Shown here: positions 1-9,597 of the stretch, in pieces
How positions within the stretch are numbered: the stretch's first letter is position 1
Layout of the letters: each line of letters opens with the position of its first letter
Source: Hyaloscypha bicolor E
Lineage: Eukaryota > Ascomycota > Leotiomycetes > Helotiales > Hyaloscyphaceae
NCBI RefSeq assembly: GCF_002865645.1
Contig: NW_020194600.1
Location: forward strand, 62,001 to 126,000
Length of the DNA: 64,000 bases
Reading direction: 5' to 3'
Program-made: the position numbers and the translations under genes
The notes under the pieces: model-generated
Told to the model about the DNA's origin: nothing
Database searches by the model: none
What the model saw: only the letters and a program-made list of their open reading frames with translations

Positions 1-39
1 GCGCGGGTTCAATCTCCTCTGCAAACCACCCCAATCACG

Positions 40-161
40 GTATGATATGGACATTCTCTTGTTGTTTGCTCGAGCAACCTCACGTGTCCAAATCCGTGCA
101 TTGGGCTTTTGCAACCACCTGTTCACCTTTCTGATCCACTGCTAATATGTCTGTCTCATAG
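40..161 (+). other. possible 5' UTR intron of the KH-domain gene
   Basis: A GTATGA donor at 40 and a CTAAT branch-like site near 141 followed by TCATAG ending at 161 would make a 122 bp intron in the leader of the gene whose ATG is at 237. This is read from splice-like signals only. Confidence 0.3.
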
Positions 162-236
162 ACAAAGCGACTTCTTATCGTCGCAGCATAACAACTCAAT
201 TCCTCTTCTGTCGTGCGACCTTAATTTCTATTCAGG

Positions 237-1404
237 ATGTCTGCTCCCCAAGACAATCGCGACAATGCCGACGAGCTTGTCGACAGCATGAACAACCTCA
301 ACGTTGGTGGTGACGAGGGTCGTGTAGGACCTGATGGTGAACCGCTTCCCAAGACCGACGAAGAGTATGCCGAGTCGCAACTCACTTTGAGGGCCATTGT
401 TTCTTCCAAGGAAGCTGGTGTAATCATTGGCAAGGGCGGCAAGAATGTGGCCGACCTCCGTGACGAGACTGGTGTCAAGGCCGGTGTCAGCAAAGTTGTC
501 CAAGGAGTCCATGATCGCGTTCTGACGATTGCTGGAGGATGTGAAGCCATTTCCAAGGCTTATGCAATTGTGGCAAAAGCTTTGCTGGAGGGCGCGCCAC
601 AAATGGGTATGGGTGGAGTCGTATCCAACAATGGCACGCATCGTAAGTGACTATACCACTATGGCTCGGGTTCTTGACTGATTGGTCCTAGCTATCAAGC
701 TGTTGATCTCCCACAATCAGATGGGCACGATCATTGGCCGACAAGGCTTGAAGATTAAGCACATCCAGGACGTCTCCGGTGTCCGCATGGTAGCCCAGAA
801 GGAGATGCTTCCTCAATCGACCGAGCGCATTGTTGAAGTTCAAGGTGCACCAGATGGAATCCAGAAGGCTGTCTGGGAGATCTGCAAGTGCTTGGTTGAT
901 GACTGGCAACGAGGCACAGGAACCGTGCTTTACAACCCTGTTGTACGAACTCAACCTGGTGGAGGTCCTGGTATGGGTCAAGGTCTGGGAGGAAATGGAC
1001 GTGGTGACTATAACAACAACCGCGTCATGCGAACAGGCAATGGTGCCGATTTCAGCGAGGGCGCCCCTCGACAATACAATAACCGTCGCTCCGACTCGGA
1101 TGCTGCCCAACGCGGTGGTCCACCAACTCACGATGAGAACGGAGAGGAGTTGCAGACCCAGAATATCAGTATTCCATCTGATATGGTTGGCTGTATCATT
1201 GGCCGCGCAGGTAGCAAGATCAGCGAAATCCGCAAGACTTCGGGTGCTCGAATCAGCATTGCCAAGGCCCCTCATGACGAGACTGGAGAACGGATGTTCA
1301 CAATCATGGGCAGCGCGAAGGCCAACGAGACGGCCTTGTATCTCTTGTATGAGAATCTGGAGGCAGAAAAGATGCGCCGAAGCCAGGGCAGCCCTCAGGA
1401 CTAA
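237..1404 (+). CDS. rnc1: triple KH-domain RNA-binding protein (Rnc1/PBP2/Hek2 type)
   Basis: Two exons, 237-642 and 692-1404, give 372 residues. The intron has GTAAGT and CCTAG ends. Three KH domains are visible, near residues 50-115, 138-205 and 291-355. Each carries a GxxG loop: IIGKGGKN, IIGRQGLK and IIGRAGSK. The linker between KH2 and KH3 is rich in Gly, Asn and Arg, like an RGG-type disordered segment. Yeast relatives (PBP2/HEK2, and S. pombe Rnc1) bind mRNAs and control their stability or translation. Rnc1 is known to stabilise the mRNA of the MAPK phosphatase Pmp1, and a phosphatase of that type lies 4 kb downstream here. The ATG at 237 follows an A/G-rich context and no earlier in-frame ATG is seen. 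The family assignment is firm; orthology to Rnc1 specifically is inferred. Confidence 0.9.
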
Positions 1405-2301
1405 AACGTCTTTAATTCGGATTACAATAATTTCTTTGCATCCGGGCAGCGTTGTCGAAGTTCTTCCAGATCTGACTTGCCGCAAGGCTGATACTGCGAT
1501 GGATCTTTGGAAGTCCCCGACTTTTCTCTAATCGACCGTTATTCCCTTCTACAAAAGCATTTCCTGGCTCATTTTTCACGATTCCACTTTCCTTTCGATA
1601 CGGACTTTACGAATTTACGGTCATCCGGCAGCATGGTGTACTCAGGTAGCCCATCAAACTGCCGTTCCTCCTCGATACTCGAAACAGACGATTCGCCTTG
1701 ACATTCAACAACTCGAGATACCGACACCCTGTCTCGACTTCCTCTGCCAACACGACGTCCTCCCTCGAACGCACGAGAATCGCCCTAATCTCGTCTTCAT
1801 GCGGCTATGACCATAAATTCTCACAAAGTCACGAATCACGACCGACAACGAAGCTCTTTGCCCCACTCCCATTTCCAGAAAACGCTGGACATTCTCGACT
1901 CTCTCGTCGTCAAACTCGCTCCCTCACTCCTCACAACATCGAAAATAGCCTTATTTGACTCGTCACTGCCAGGGCTGGCTCGTCATACAGACACTCTTGA
2001 TCTTCGGATAGGATGTACGTAGATTTAGTCTCAGGCTAGGCAATATGAGCAAAGAACTCTGAACACAAAATGTTTGAAATTTCAACATGTGATCAGAGCT
2101 AATCTAATAGGGGATAAATCCTCATTTACCCCAACAAGCAGCCGCAACATTGTTAGTTATGAGCACAGGAAATGTCTGGCCCATTTCAAATGTTCATGCC
2201 CCGCTTTCAATTCCCCTGGACGCCCAGCAAATGCTTCAATCATCCTCCTTGTACTGTAAAACGCGCCCCCCCTTTCTTGTCCCCACCCCCACCCAAACAC
2301 C
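1405..2301. other. convergent intergenic region, no gene seen
   Basis: Both flanking genes end here, so this should hold two 3' UTRs and terminators. Short open frames are present but none shows a recognisable domain. A C-rich stretch lies at 2260-2310. Confidence 0.5.
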
Positions 2302-2742
2302 CTAACCTCTCCCACCGTTATAATCAGCTCCGCCAGCTTTCCTCAACCTGACAACGATATCCTTCTCGTCTAAATCCGACTTGTCTCTCGCATCAACCTG
2401 GATGCTATGGTGTCCCAAAACCTTTTTGACAGCCCCACTCTCAATACTAACTCGTGCTTTTCTCATGACCTTCGTAGATTCTCCAATCCATACTATGAGC
2501 ACGAACTTCACACGCTTGCTTTCCGTATCATTGGCATATTCCACTCGTGAGTATGCATATTGCGCTTGTGTTGGGTCCAGTTTGTCTGCTAATTCGGAGA
2601 GACCTCCTGTCCCAGTCTCGCTGAGCTTTAGTTTGTCTCCTACGGCTGAGGCGTAGGAGATTATGAGCCAATTCGTTTCGTCCTTATCTGAACGGACAGC
2701 ATCGTATGCTGCAAGAATATCGGGGGCGTCAGCACCAGACAT
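2302..2742 (-). CDS. coactosin-like actin-binding protein (ADF-H domain)
   Basis: Single exon, 146 residues. It begins MSGADAPDILAAYDAVRSD and one ADF-homology domain fills nearly the whole protein. The WLIISY strand, the region around YSRVEYANDTESKRVKFVLI and the WIGE segment match the coactosin branch of the ADF/cofilin family. Coactosins bind F-actin without severing it and may oppose capping. The usual length is about 140-150 residues, so it looks complete. It ends in a short Gly-rich tail. It is divergent from the hut1 gene across 414 bp. Cofilin itself is less likely because its shorter N-terminus and nuclear-localisation pattern are missing. Confidence 0.9.
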   Translation of the reverse strand: MSGADAPDILAAYDAVRSDKDETNWLIISYASAVGDKLKLSETGTGGLSELADKLDPTQAQYAYSRVEYANDTESKRVKFVLIVWIGESTKVMRKARVSIESGAVKKVLGHHSIQVDARDKSDLDEKDIVVRLRKAGGADYNGGRG

Positions 2743-3156
2743 TTTTGAGGGTTTGATGGGGGGGGAGGTCGGTGAATGTTGAGGATAAAGATTTTAGTCG
2801 GATCTAGTCCGCAATCTGTTAATAATGTGGAAATTGATTTTGAGGTGAGCAGAGTCGCCAACTGTGCCAGAAATAATTGTCTAATTTGAAATGGAATAAT
2901 GGAAGGACTTGAGGTTAACTTGAAGACGGCACAACTTAGCGTGTCAGATTTCTGCCGAAGCACTTTGCTTGATAGGGAAGATTGGCGGGCGGTGTGGAGA
3001 TTCAAGGTTCGTCACTTGTTGTCCAAATTATTATCTGTCCAGAACGATCAGCGGTAATAAACACTCTAGACTTTGCCATTGCATGAAGTTTCCTTGCATC
3101 TCTCACGCTCCTTCTCGTCCAGTCATTCCTTTCAGCATACCCGCACATAATTCAGA
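2743..3156. promoter_or_regulatory. shared divergent promoter region, coactosin / hut1
   Basis: A 414 bp gap between two divergently transcribed start codons must hold both promoters. A run of nine G bases lies near 2759-2767 on the plus strand. I see no clear TATA box. Confidence 0.4.
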
Positions 3157-4542
3157 ATGGCAAGAACGAAACAAGCCACTCCCCTTCGCCGAGAGCCTTC
3201 GTCCGAGTACACCAGTAAAGCAGACCAGAATGGGACACCAACGAGGAGCTCACGAAATTTGGACAAGGAGACAGATAGGACTGGACGACGGGGTTCCGTT
3301 TCACTTGCAGCTGAGAGCGTGATTGAAGCTCTTGCGCCAGAGGCAAAGAAGGAAGCTGGCGCATTGCAGTTCTTGGTGGCAGTTGGTGGCATTTACGGGT
3401 CGTTGTAAGTGGTATGAAATCTACGTGGAGACACAATTCTGATTCTCTGGATAGCCTCACTTGGGCACTCCTTCAAGAACGCCTTACTACAACTCCGTAT
3501 GGCAATGCGAGCTCCCCCGAACTCTTCAAGTTCCCCGTCTTCCTCAATACCGTTCAATCGCTTTGCGCAGCTTTAATAGGCTATTTGTACCTTCGCTGGG
3601 ATACCAAAGGCTCGAATACAGCTCCGATAATACCAAATCGCCGAATTCTGGTGCCTTTATTCCTCGTGGCTGTCACCTCATCGCTAGCATCTCCCTTTGG
3701 CTATGCATCTCTCGCCCATATCGACTATATAACCTTCATTCTTGCTAAGTCCTGCAAGCTTCTTCCCGTTATGTTCTTGCACATAACTCTGTTTCAAAAA
3801 CGATACCCACTGTACAAATACCTTGTCGTTCTCGCCGTCACATCAGGCGTTGCAGTCTTTACCCTCCATGCTGGCTCCGCAAAAGCTCATTCCAAGCCCT
3901 CAAAAGCAGCCATCAACCCAGACAGAAACAGTGCATGGGGTCTCCTACTTCTGGGTATTAACTTACTGTTTGATGGCCTCACGAACACCACACAGGATCA
4001 CATCTTCCAGACCTACCAGCCGTACAAAGGGCCTCAAATGATGTGTGCAAACAACATCATCAGCACGATCCTCACATTCTCATATCTCGCTCTCTCGCCG
4101 TACGTAGTACACACAGGTATTGGCGAGTATCTAGGTATGGATCTCGCATCAGGAGGAGGCGGCGAGTTCGCAGCAGCACTGGGATTTATGGCCAGACACC
4201 CAAGGGTCTGGTACGACGTTCTCGGCTTCGCCATGTGCGGAGCCATCGGCCAGGTCTTCATCTGTAAGCCCCTGCCCTCCCCCTTGTCCCCTCTTTGTAG
4301 GCTAAACGAAACCAGTCTACACACTCTCAACCTTCTCCTCCCTGCTCCTAGTTACCATAACCGTCACCCGCAAAATGCTCACCATGATCCTCTCTGTAAT
4401 CTGGTTCGGGCACCACCTCGGAAGCAGGCAGTGGATGGGCGTAGCGCTCGTTTTCGGCGGGATAGGCGCTGAAGGAATCATCACTCGCCGCGAAAAAGCT
4501 GCAAAAGGGAAAGCTAAGCTGGCTGGGAAGAAAGAACTCTAA
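3157..4542 (+). CDS. hut1: ER nucleotide-sugar transporter Hut1 (SLC35B1 family)
   Basis: Three exons, 3157-3404, 3455-4263 and 4316-4542, give 427 residues. All junctions are GT-AG and the frame closes exactly. After a hydrophilic N-terminus of about 70 residues come roughly ten hydrophobic segments typical of the drug/metabolite transporter fold. Family hallmarks include FTWALLQERL-like text after TM1 and, near the end, a TRKMLTMILSVIWFGH stretch. Fungal Hut1 is an ER membrane carrier linked to UDP-galactose/UDP-glucose supply and ER folding homeostasis. The protein ends in KKEL, a KKxx dilysine signal for retrieval to the ER, which fits that location. The third exon, after a small intron at 4264-4315, is essential: reading through would truncate the last transmembrane helices. 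Confidence 0.92.
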
Positions 4543-5324
4543 ACTCTCCCACCCAGCACTTGCTACTTAGACATCAAGAGTTTTGCATATATTTGGCGCA
4601 GGAGGAGTATTTGAATTTCAAGACTAAAAGGAGTTCGTTGCTGGGTCTACGTTTTGATAGAAAATAGAAGCACATGAGTTTCGGTCAAACATTTTAACGT
4701 TTTTTATTTTCCTTGAATTCTTTCCATTCTGGATGCCGTCTTTTGTCCGCGTAAGAAGTTCTCGGCATACGAGGATCTTGATTTTTGGCCTTGATGCGAG
4801 CCTGGTGCCCACAGTCCTTGATAAAACAGGAATCGATGTGCTACCACTATTTTGGGAATGTACTGAGTGTGCAAATACCATGTCCTCAATCCACGACTAC
4901 ACCTAATGATCACATGGACGCCATCCCAAAATAGGAATTGCAGACTTCATCCATTCACAGGACTAGCAAGCAGCCTCTCTTCCAACCCACACGTTGACTC
5001 TGCAATCTTTCACAGGACTCGCATTAGCCTCCTATACCAACACAACACACACTGAGTCACCAAACCTCACATTTAAGGATCCCTTTTACTAGGGTATCCG
5101 TTTATTCCGAAGCCTCGGCCTCAACTCGACACTCGTTATATTATACACAAGGGGATCGTCTATGACGAGTCACCCAATTCGCTCCAAACGCCACTATGCA
5201 ACGCCGTGCACCCTCATGACGGCATGTTACTCTAACGCCATAAATCCAACCCAGTGTGTCATCATCTCGCATGATGTGGTATATCTCGCTGCAAAATTAT
5301 CGTCAAACTCAAGATCTTCTTGGC
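4543..5324. other. convergent intergenic region, no gene seen
   Basis: This lies between the 3' ends of hut1 and the phosphatase gene. It is AT-rich in the first third. Only short chance frames are present. Confidence 0.5.
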
Positions 5325-7694
5325 TCAGAGGAAATCATCGATAGATCGGGTGATGGGCGCTTCGCCTTTGGTGGGCGGACTTCGTGGATCCTCGTCCAAC
5401 GCCAGAGAGGCTCGTTGCGTCGGAGTGTGGAAGAAGGAGGACCGAGGAAACTCGAAGAGCCGAGGAGAGAAGACATTAGGCGTTGGAGGAACGTCTGCTT
5501 CGGATCCGAAACTGCGGGAAAAGCTCTGAAGGGGGTTGCTCGTCATTTCGGTCACGCGAGGTGACATCAAGTCTTCCCACTCATTGCCTTCACGCTTTGG
5601 ACGTTCGTTGCTAATGGACACATCTCCGAAACCAAAATCGAAGCCTCCAAGCCTCTCAATCGCCGAGTCGGTTATGGTTGGCTCGATATTCTCCTCTGGT
5701 TTGGCCAGAGCACCGTCTCGCGCCGAAGCATTTGGAGTCGAGTTACCTCTTGCTCGGGACGGAGTGGGAGGTTGATCCGCGGACAAGGTCGGCCTGTGCT
5801 TCACCGTCTTTCGAATCGCATTGTTCTTCTCCGCCTTTTTCCTCTCAATCACTTTCTTGAAGTCGTTCAGCGAGAACAGAAGTGACATGTTCGGGTTCAC
5901 CCAGCGAGATTTCGACTGTGCTAGCGAGTATGCTTCGTTCGGTCCCAGATCCTGGTTGATATACATCCCATAAGCGATAATCAAGGTGGCTGACCGGCTG
6001 GCACCTTGTTGACAATGGACAAGAACCTTCTTCCCTTCTTTTGTTCTGGCTTCTATAGTCTGGCACAAGTCCCATAATTCATCCTTTACGTCTGTGTTGT
6101 GATCCCAGGGTACGTGAATATACTCTGGAAGCTTTTTCTCGACCGAGGGTTTCGGTGTTGTCGGTGAGGATTCTGTCGAGCTTGATGGTTGTACTTCGAA
6201 TGCAGTACTGTACGACATCATCGTAGCCGCGGTATCTGGGGGGGCTTCATTGGCATCTGGAGTGACTTCTGTCCGACCTGGAACCGGCACAGAGTCTTCC
6301 TTTTTTGACTCCTGTGGGTCCAATGCTTTGAAGGGATTTTTCACCTCACGCGCTACGTTAATTATAACGTCAAACTTCATTGCCTCTTCCAGTTTTGGTT
6401 CCAAGTAAAGATGAACGCTGGGTTCATGCATTAATATTGGGCCTTCTGGATATGACGGAGATTTCGCATCTTCTCCTGAGTGTGGCCGGTCGAAGCTATC
6501 ACCGCCAACAGCGACTCCTGGTATTCGGGTCGCCATTTGCACTGCAGCGGGGGCTTCGTGTGCGTCTTCATCAATAGTGAAGGTGTTCATGGCGAGGTTT
6601 GACTCCTTGAATCTTGACGAACCAAGAGGTTTCCTTTCCCCCAATGTCATGCCGCCACTAGGACCAAAACTTGGAGTCGATAACATCTGTGGTGACGAAA
6701 TTGAATGCTTCAAACTCCTCCGTTGCAGCATCGTTGGCATCCCTGGAGATGCTAATGGCTCGATGGCTAAAGAAAGATTGTTGGCCGCTCCAGTGTTTAA
6801 ACTGAGTAGGCTCGGTTTCCGCCTCCCTTTCAACGTTGGGGGCTTTATAAATGATGGGGAAGAAGGCTCAGAAGATTGAAAGGAATCAATACTTGAGTTG
6901 AGGTTAAGAGCGAGGCTTTTGGGATTTTTTGCTTTGCGCGGTAATGGGGAGGTCATAGGTCGGTCGTCGTTCAAAGGTAAACGAGGGGTATTGGTGTCAT
7001 CCATCTTCAGACTTTGAAAGGAATCTAAGCCAAATGTCGACCCAGAAAACGAGGATAGCGGTACTAAGGTTATTGGTGATTCGGGAGAAGAGCTGGGTGA
7101 GGGGTCCGATAACGAGGAGGAGTCGACTGTTGAGATCGTCGTGGTAGGGGAAGAGTCGGTTGAGTCAGAAGCCTGTGTAGATGTGCTTTCTCGGTATTGG
7201 TGTGAATGTATTTGTGGGCTTTCTTTCTCGATAGCGTGTTGTGAAGATTGCTGGAGGGGGTGCTGAATCGTACGTGTCGCTCCAGACAACTTTGGGGGAT
7301 GGCCCAATGCCGGGCTCTCTACGCCCGCTGAGTCCATGTCATATACAGACATGAACGATGGTATGTGACTCTCATAAATCCTCGGGCCAGCTGCTGACGG
7401 CATCTTTGCAGGTTGGTAGTGAGTTCGGCCCCTCGAAACGATAGCAGGAACCAAGGCCCCGTCGGCCCGTTGCCTCAACCGTCTTGCCTGAGAGTCGACT
7501 GTCCTCGATACCGTTGATCGTTCAGCGAGAGGTGGGGTTGATGTTGCAACCGCAGTGAGCGACCTCCTCAACGGTTGATTGTTAGCATTCGAGCACCTTG
7601 ACAGCGGATTCGTGGCAGGAGCACGCGAGGATATAAGGACTGTGGAGGAGAACGAGCGTTGGAGGCATCGTCTCTGATCAAATTCGGGAGACAT
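5325..7694 (-). CDS. msg5: dual-specificity MAPK phosphatase (Msg5/Pmp1 type)
   Basis: Single open frame. It encodes 789 residues from the first ATG at 7694, or 692 from an ATG at 7403 (MPSAAGPRIYESH). The C-terminal half holds a dual-specificity phosphatase domain starting near PSVHLYLEPKLEEAMKFDVI, with the P-loop HCQQGASRSA at about nt 5990-6017. The domain is interrupted by a disordered insert of about 80 residues before the general-acid region (HVPWDHNTD). Such inserts occur in Msg5/Pmp1-type enzymes. These phosphatases dephosphorylate the TxY loop of MAP kinases of the cell-wall and pheromone pathways. The first 400 residues are Ser/Pro-rich and disordered, with many SP/TP sites that could be MAPK targets. 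The extension upstream of 7403 resembles a mitochondrial leader and may instead be 5' UTR. The call is firm; the start is not. Confidence 0.88.
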   Translation of the reverse strand: MSPEFDQRRCLQRSFSSTVLISSRAPATNPLSRCSNANNQPLRRSLTAVATSTPPLAERSTVSRTVDSQARRLRQRADGALVPAIVSRGRTHYQPAKMPSAAGPRIYESHIPSFMSVYDMDSAGVESPALGHPPKLSGATRTIQHPLQQSSQHAIEKESPQIHSHQYRESTSTQASDSTDSSPTTTISTVDSSSLSDPSPSSSPESPITLVPLSSFSGSTFGLDSFQSLKMDDTNTPRLPLNDDRPMTSPLPRKAKNPKSLALNLNSSIDSFQSSEPSSPSFIKPPTLKGRRKPSLLSLNTGAANNLSLAIEPLASPGMPTMLQRRSLKHSISSPQMLSTPSFGPSGGMTLGERKPLGSSRFKESNLAMNTFTIDEDAHEAPAAVQMATRIPGVAVGGDSFDRPHSGEDAKSPSYPEGPILMHEPSVHLYLEPKLEEAMKFDVIINVAREVKNPFKALDPQESKKEDSVPVPGRTEVTPDANEAPPDTAATMMSYSTAFEVQPSSSTESSPTTPKPSVEKKLPEYIHVPWDHNTDVKDELWDLCQTIEARTKEGKKVLVHCQQGASRSATLIIAYGMYINQDLGPNEAYSLAQSKSRWVNPNMSLLFSLNDFKKVIERKKAEKNNAIRKTVKHRPTLSADQPPTPSRARGNSTPNASARDGALAKPEENIEPTITDSAIERLGGFDFGFGDVSISNERPKREGNEWEDLMSPRVTEMTSNPLQSFSRSFGSEADVPPTPNVFSPRLFEFPRSSFFHTPTQRASLALDEDPRSPPTKGEAPITRSIDDFL

Positions 7695-8363
7695 AGAACA
7701 CCAAATGCTGTGGTGTTTCCCGACACGACAAACAGTTGTTGTACAGTACAATTCTTGAACCAACTCAGAGATGAAGCCTCTTGGGCAGCGGGTATGAAGA
7801 AGGGAAGAAAGTCAAAATGAAACGGGAGGTATTTACCAGGCCCTATGAGGCGCTTCCGAGCTGGGTCACTCGATGGCAAACCCCCGTGCTTAGCGCCGCG
7901 AGATGACGCGCCTGAAATTATTGAAGGCCGAATGAGGGAGAGGAGGCCAAGGGAGGCGGGCGTCGGTAGGCTCAAATCGAGGTGCGTATGAAGATTGGTG
8001 CGCGATCACTGCCACGAAGGATGCTTCAACAAGCAAGAACAACCCCTCGACAAGCAAGCTAATCGTGCGTCTCGCAGGTCAGCACAGGCAAAAGGTGCCG
8101 CAGTGCTCGTCGTATGGCCGAGCCGCTAGATTCTCCCGCGTTGTCGTTGTCGTCGTGCTGCCTACACCTCGCTCAGCCGTCTGGATGTCGCAGAACTCAG
8201 CACGGCGACTGCAACGAGACAAAAGTTCAAGTTCGAGTTCGAAGGAGAGGCAAAATAGTCTCGACGCTGTTGGCGACAGGCAGGGTTGATTATTGTTGGC
8301 TCTACTACCAAAGCGTGTCAGCTCGCATGCAGCCACTAAGGGCGAGGCCAGCCGGATCCGCTG

Positions 8364-8373
8364 CCTATAAATA
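8364..8373 (+). promoter_or_regulatory. TATA-box-like element
   Basis: CTATAAATAG on the plus strand, in GC-rich surroundings. It could start a plus-strand transcript leading toward the gene at 11288, or a non-coding RNA. This is a motif match only. Confidence 0.3.
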
Positions 8374-9078
8374 GCCCCCTTGTCGAAGGGTGGGCGCCAA
8401 CGACGAGCGAATGGGAGCGAAAGAAATTGGCCTTACAAGCAGACTCCTCCTTCTGGACGTCTAAAAGGGTCTCGAGCAAATCAGCTGCCGCTGCCGCACT
8501 GGCTTTGCCGTAATCAAAAGAGGCCTCCCCGCCGACAACAAAGGCGATATGTATTGTGGTAAAGGCTCGCGAGAAAGGGCCGTTCGAAGCGTTCTCTACG
8601 CATTCCTCCAGGGACAAAGAGCTTTACAAACCGGGACCACGCAAGGACGAATTATGCAGATCGAGAAGGGAATGCTGCGAGCAGGGAACAATTATCGATT
8701 AAGTGGATGGGTGGACAGAAAAGTTTCGTGGGGCTTCGACAGCGTTGCGCCGGCTGGAACGTCGTGATGTTTGGCTGTCGATGAAACCCCAACCTTCTTC
8801 CCGTCCAGACTAAGTGAATTAGATGAAAATAACAGTGTCCAAAGTGCGAGAGGCGCCGCGTTCCGCCCAAAACAATTATTCAAGCTTGCTTCGTTGGGTT
8901 GGTTCCTCTCGAAGGATTCGGAAGCGGACAAAGGGGCAGAGTAGTGCTTTGCGACCGGTCGACTCGTAGCTGCAAGGAACAGAGAATAGAGAGGAGAGGG
9001 CGATGGTGGTGCCGGAAGGCGAGAGCGACGGGGTCAGAGAACCATCCTTGAGAGATGGAGTCGGCGAGGGCAATGGGA

Positions 9079-9160
9079 GCGAAGAGGAGGAGCGGGGAGG
9101 GGGAGGGGGAGGAGGAGGAGGAGGAAGAGGCGGAGGAGGAGGAGGAGGAAGAGAAGAAAA
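9079..9160. repeat. GGA-rich purine microsatellite
   Basis: A mixed (GGA)n/(GGGGA)n tract of about 80 bp with almost no pyrimidines on the plus strand. Such tracts can form triplex or nucleosome-free DNA. Confidence 0.85.
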
Positions 9161-9270
9161 ATTTGACGTTGATGATCAACGGAGAATGGATGGGTGGTGG
9201 GTAGTGGAGCTCGGAGTGGAGTGAACATGAGAGGCCAGAGAGGCCCTCGCTCTGGTGCCCGCTCTCTCTC

Positions 9271-9312
9271 GCCCTCGCCCTCGCCCTCGCCCTCACCCTC
9301 ACCCTCACCCTC
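9271..9312. repeat. hexamer tandem repeat, GCCCTC then ACCCTC
   Basis: Four units of GCCCTC are followed by three of ACCCTC. The change of one base in every unit at a single point suggests two rounds of local expansion. Confidence 0.85.
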
Positions 9313-9565
9313 AGAACACAATGCGGCCTGAAAACTGGAGCAGAATGCCTGGCGGAGAGTGAAGCGTGCGATGCATGTTCCGCAGGACGCTGATTGGGGC
9401 GAGTCGATCAAACCCTCGACAAGCTGAAACGAAGCTAAGGACGTTTTTAGAACTGAGCCCAGGAGTGGCCAGCCAGCCAGTCAGTCAGTTACTAGCGCAG
9501 TCAACCAGTGTGGCCCCGCAAGAATCGTCCAAGCAGGTCAAGCCGAGATGGCACCTCGAAGCGGG

Positions 9566-9597
9566 CATGGGACTGGGACTGGGACTAGGACTGGGAC
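9566..9597. repeat. hexamer repeat GGGACT
   Basis: About five imperfect copies of GGGACT, one with A for G. This is the third independent hexamer-like array within 550 bp. Confidence 0.75.

Noticed and set aside
1..27. TTCAATC loop-like text that could be the T-arm of a tRNA cut by the window edge
   Set aside because: The flanking bases do not pair well (one mismatch and a G-T pair in five), and no acceptor stem can be checked.
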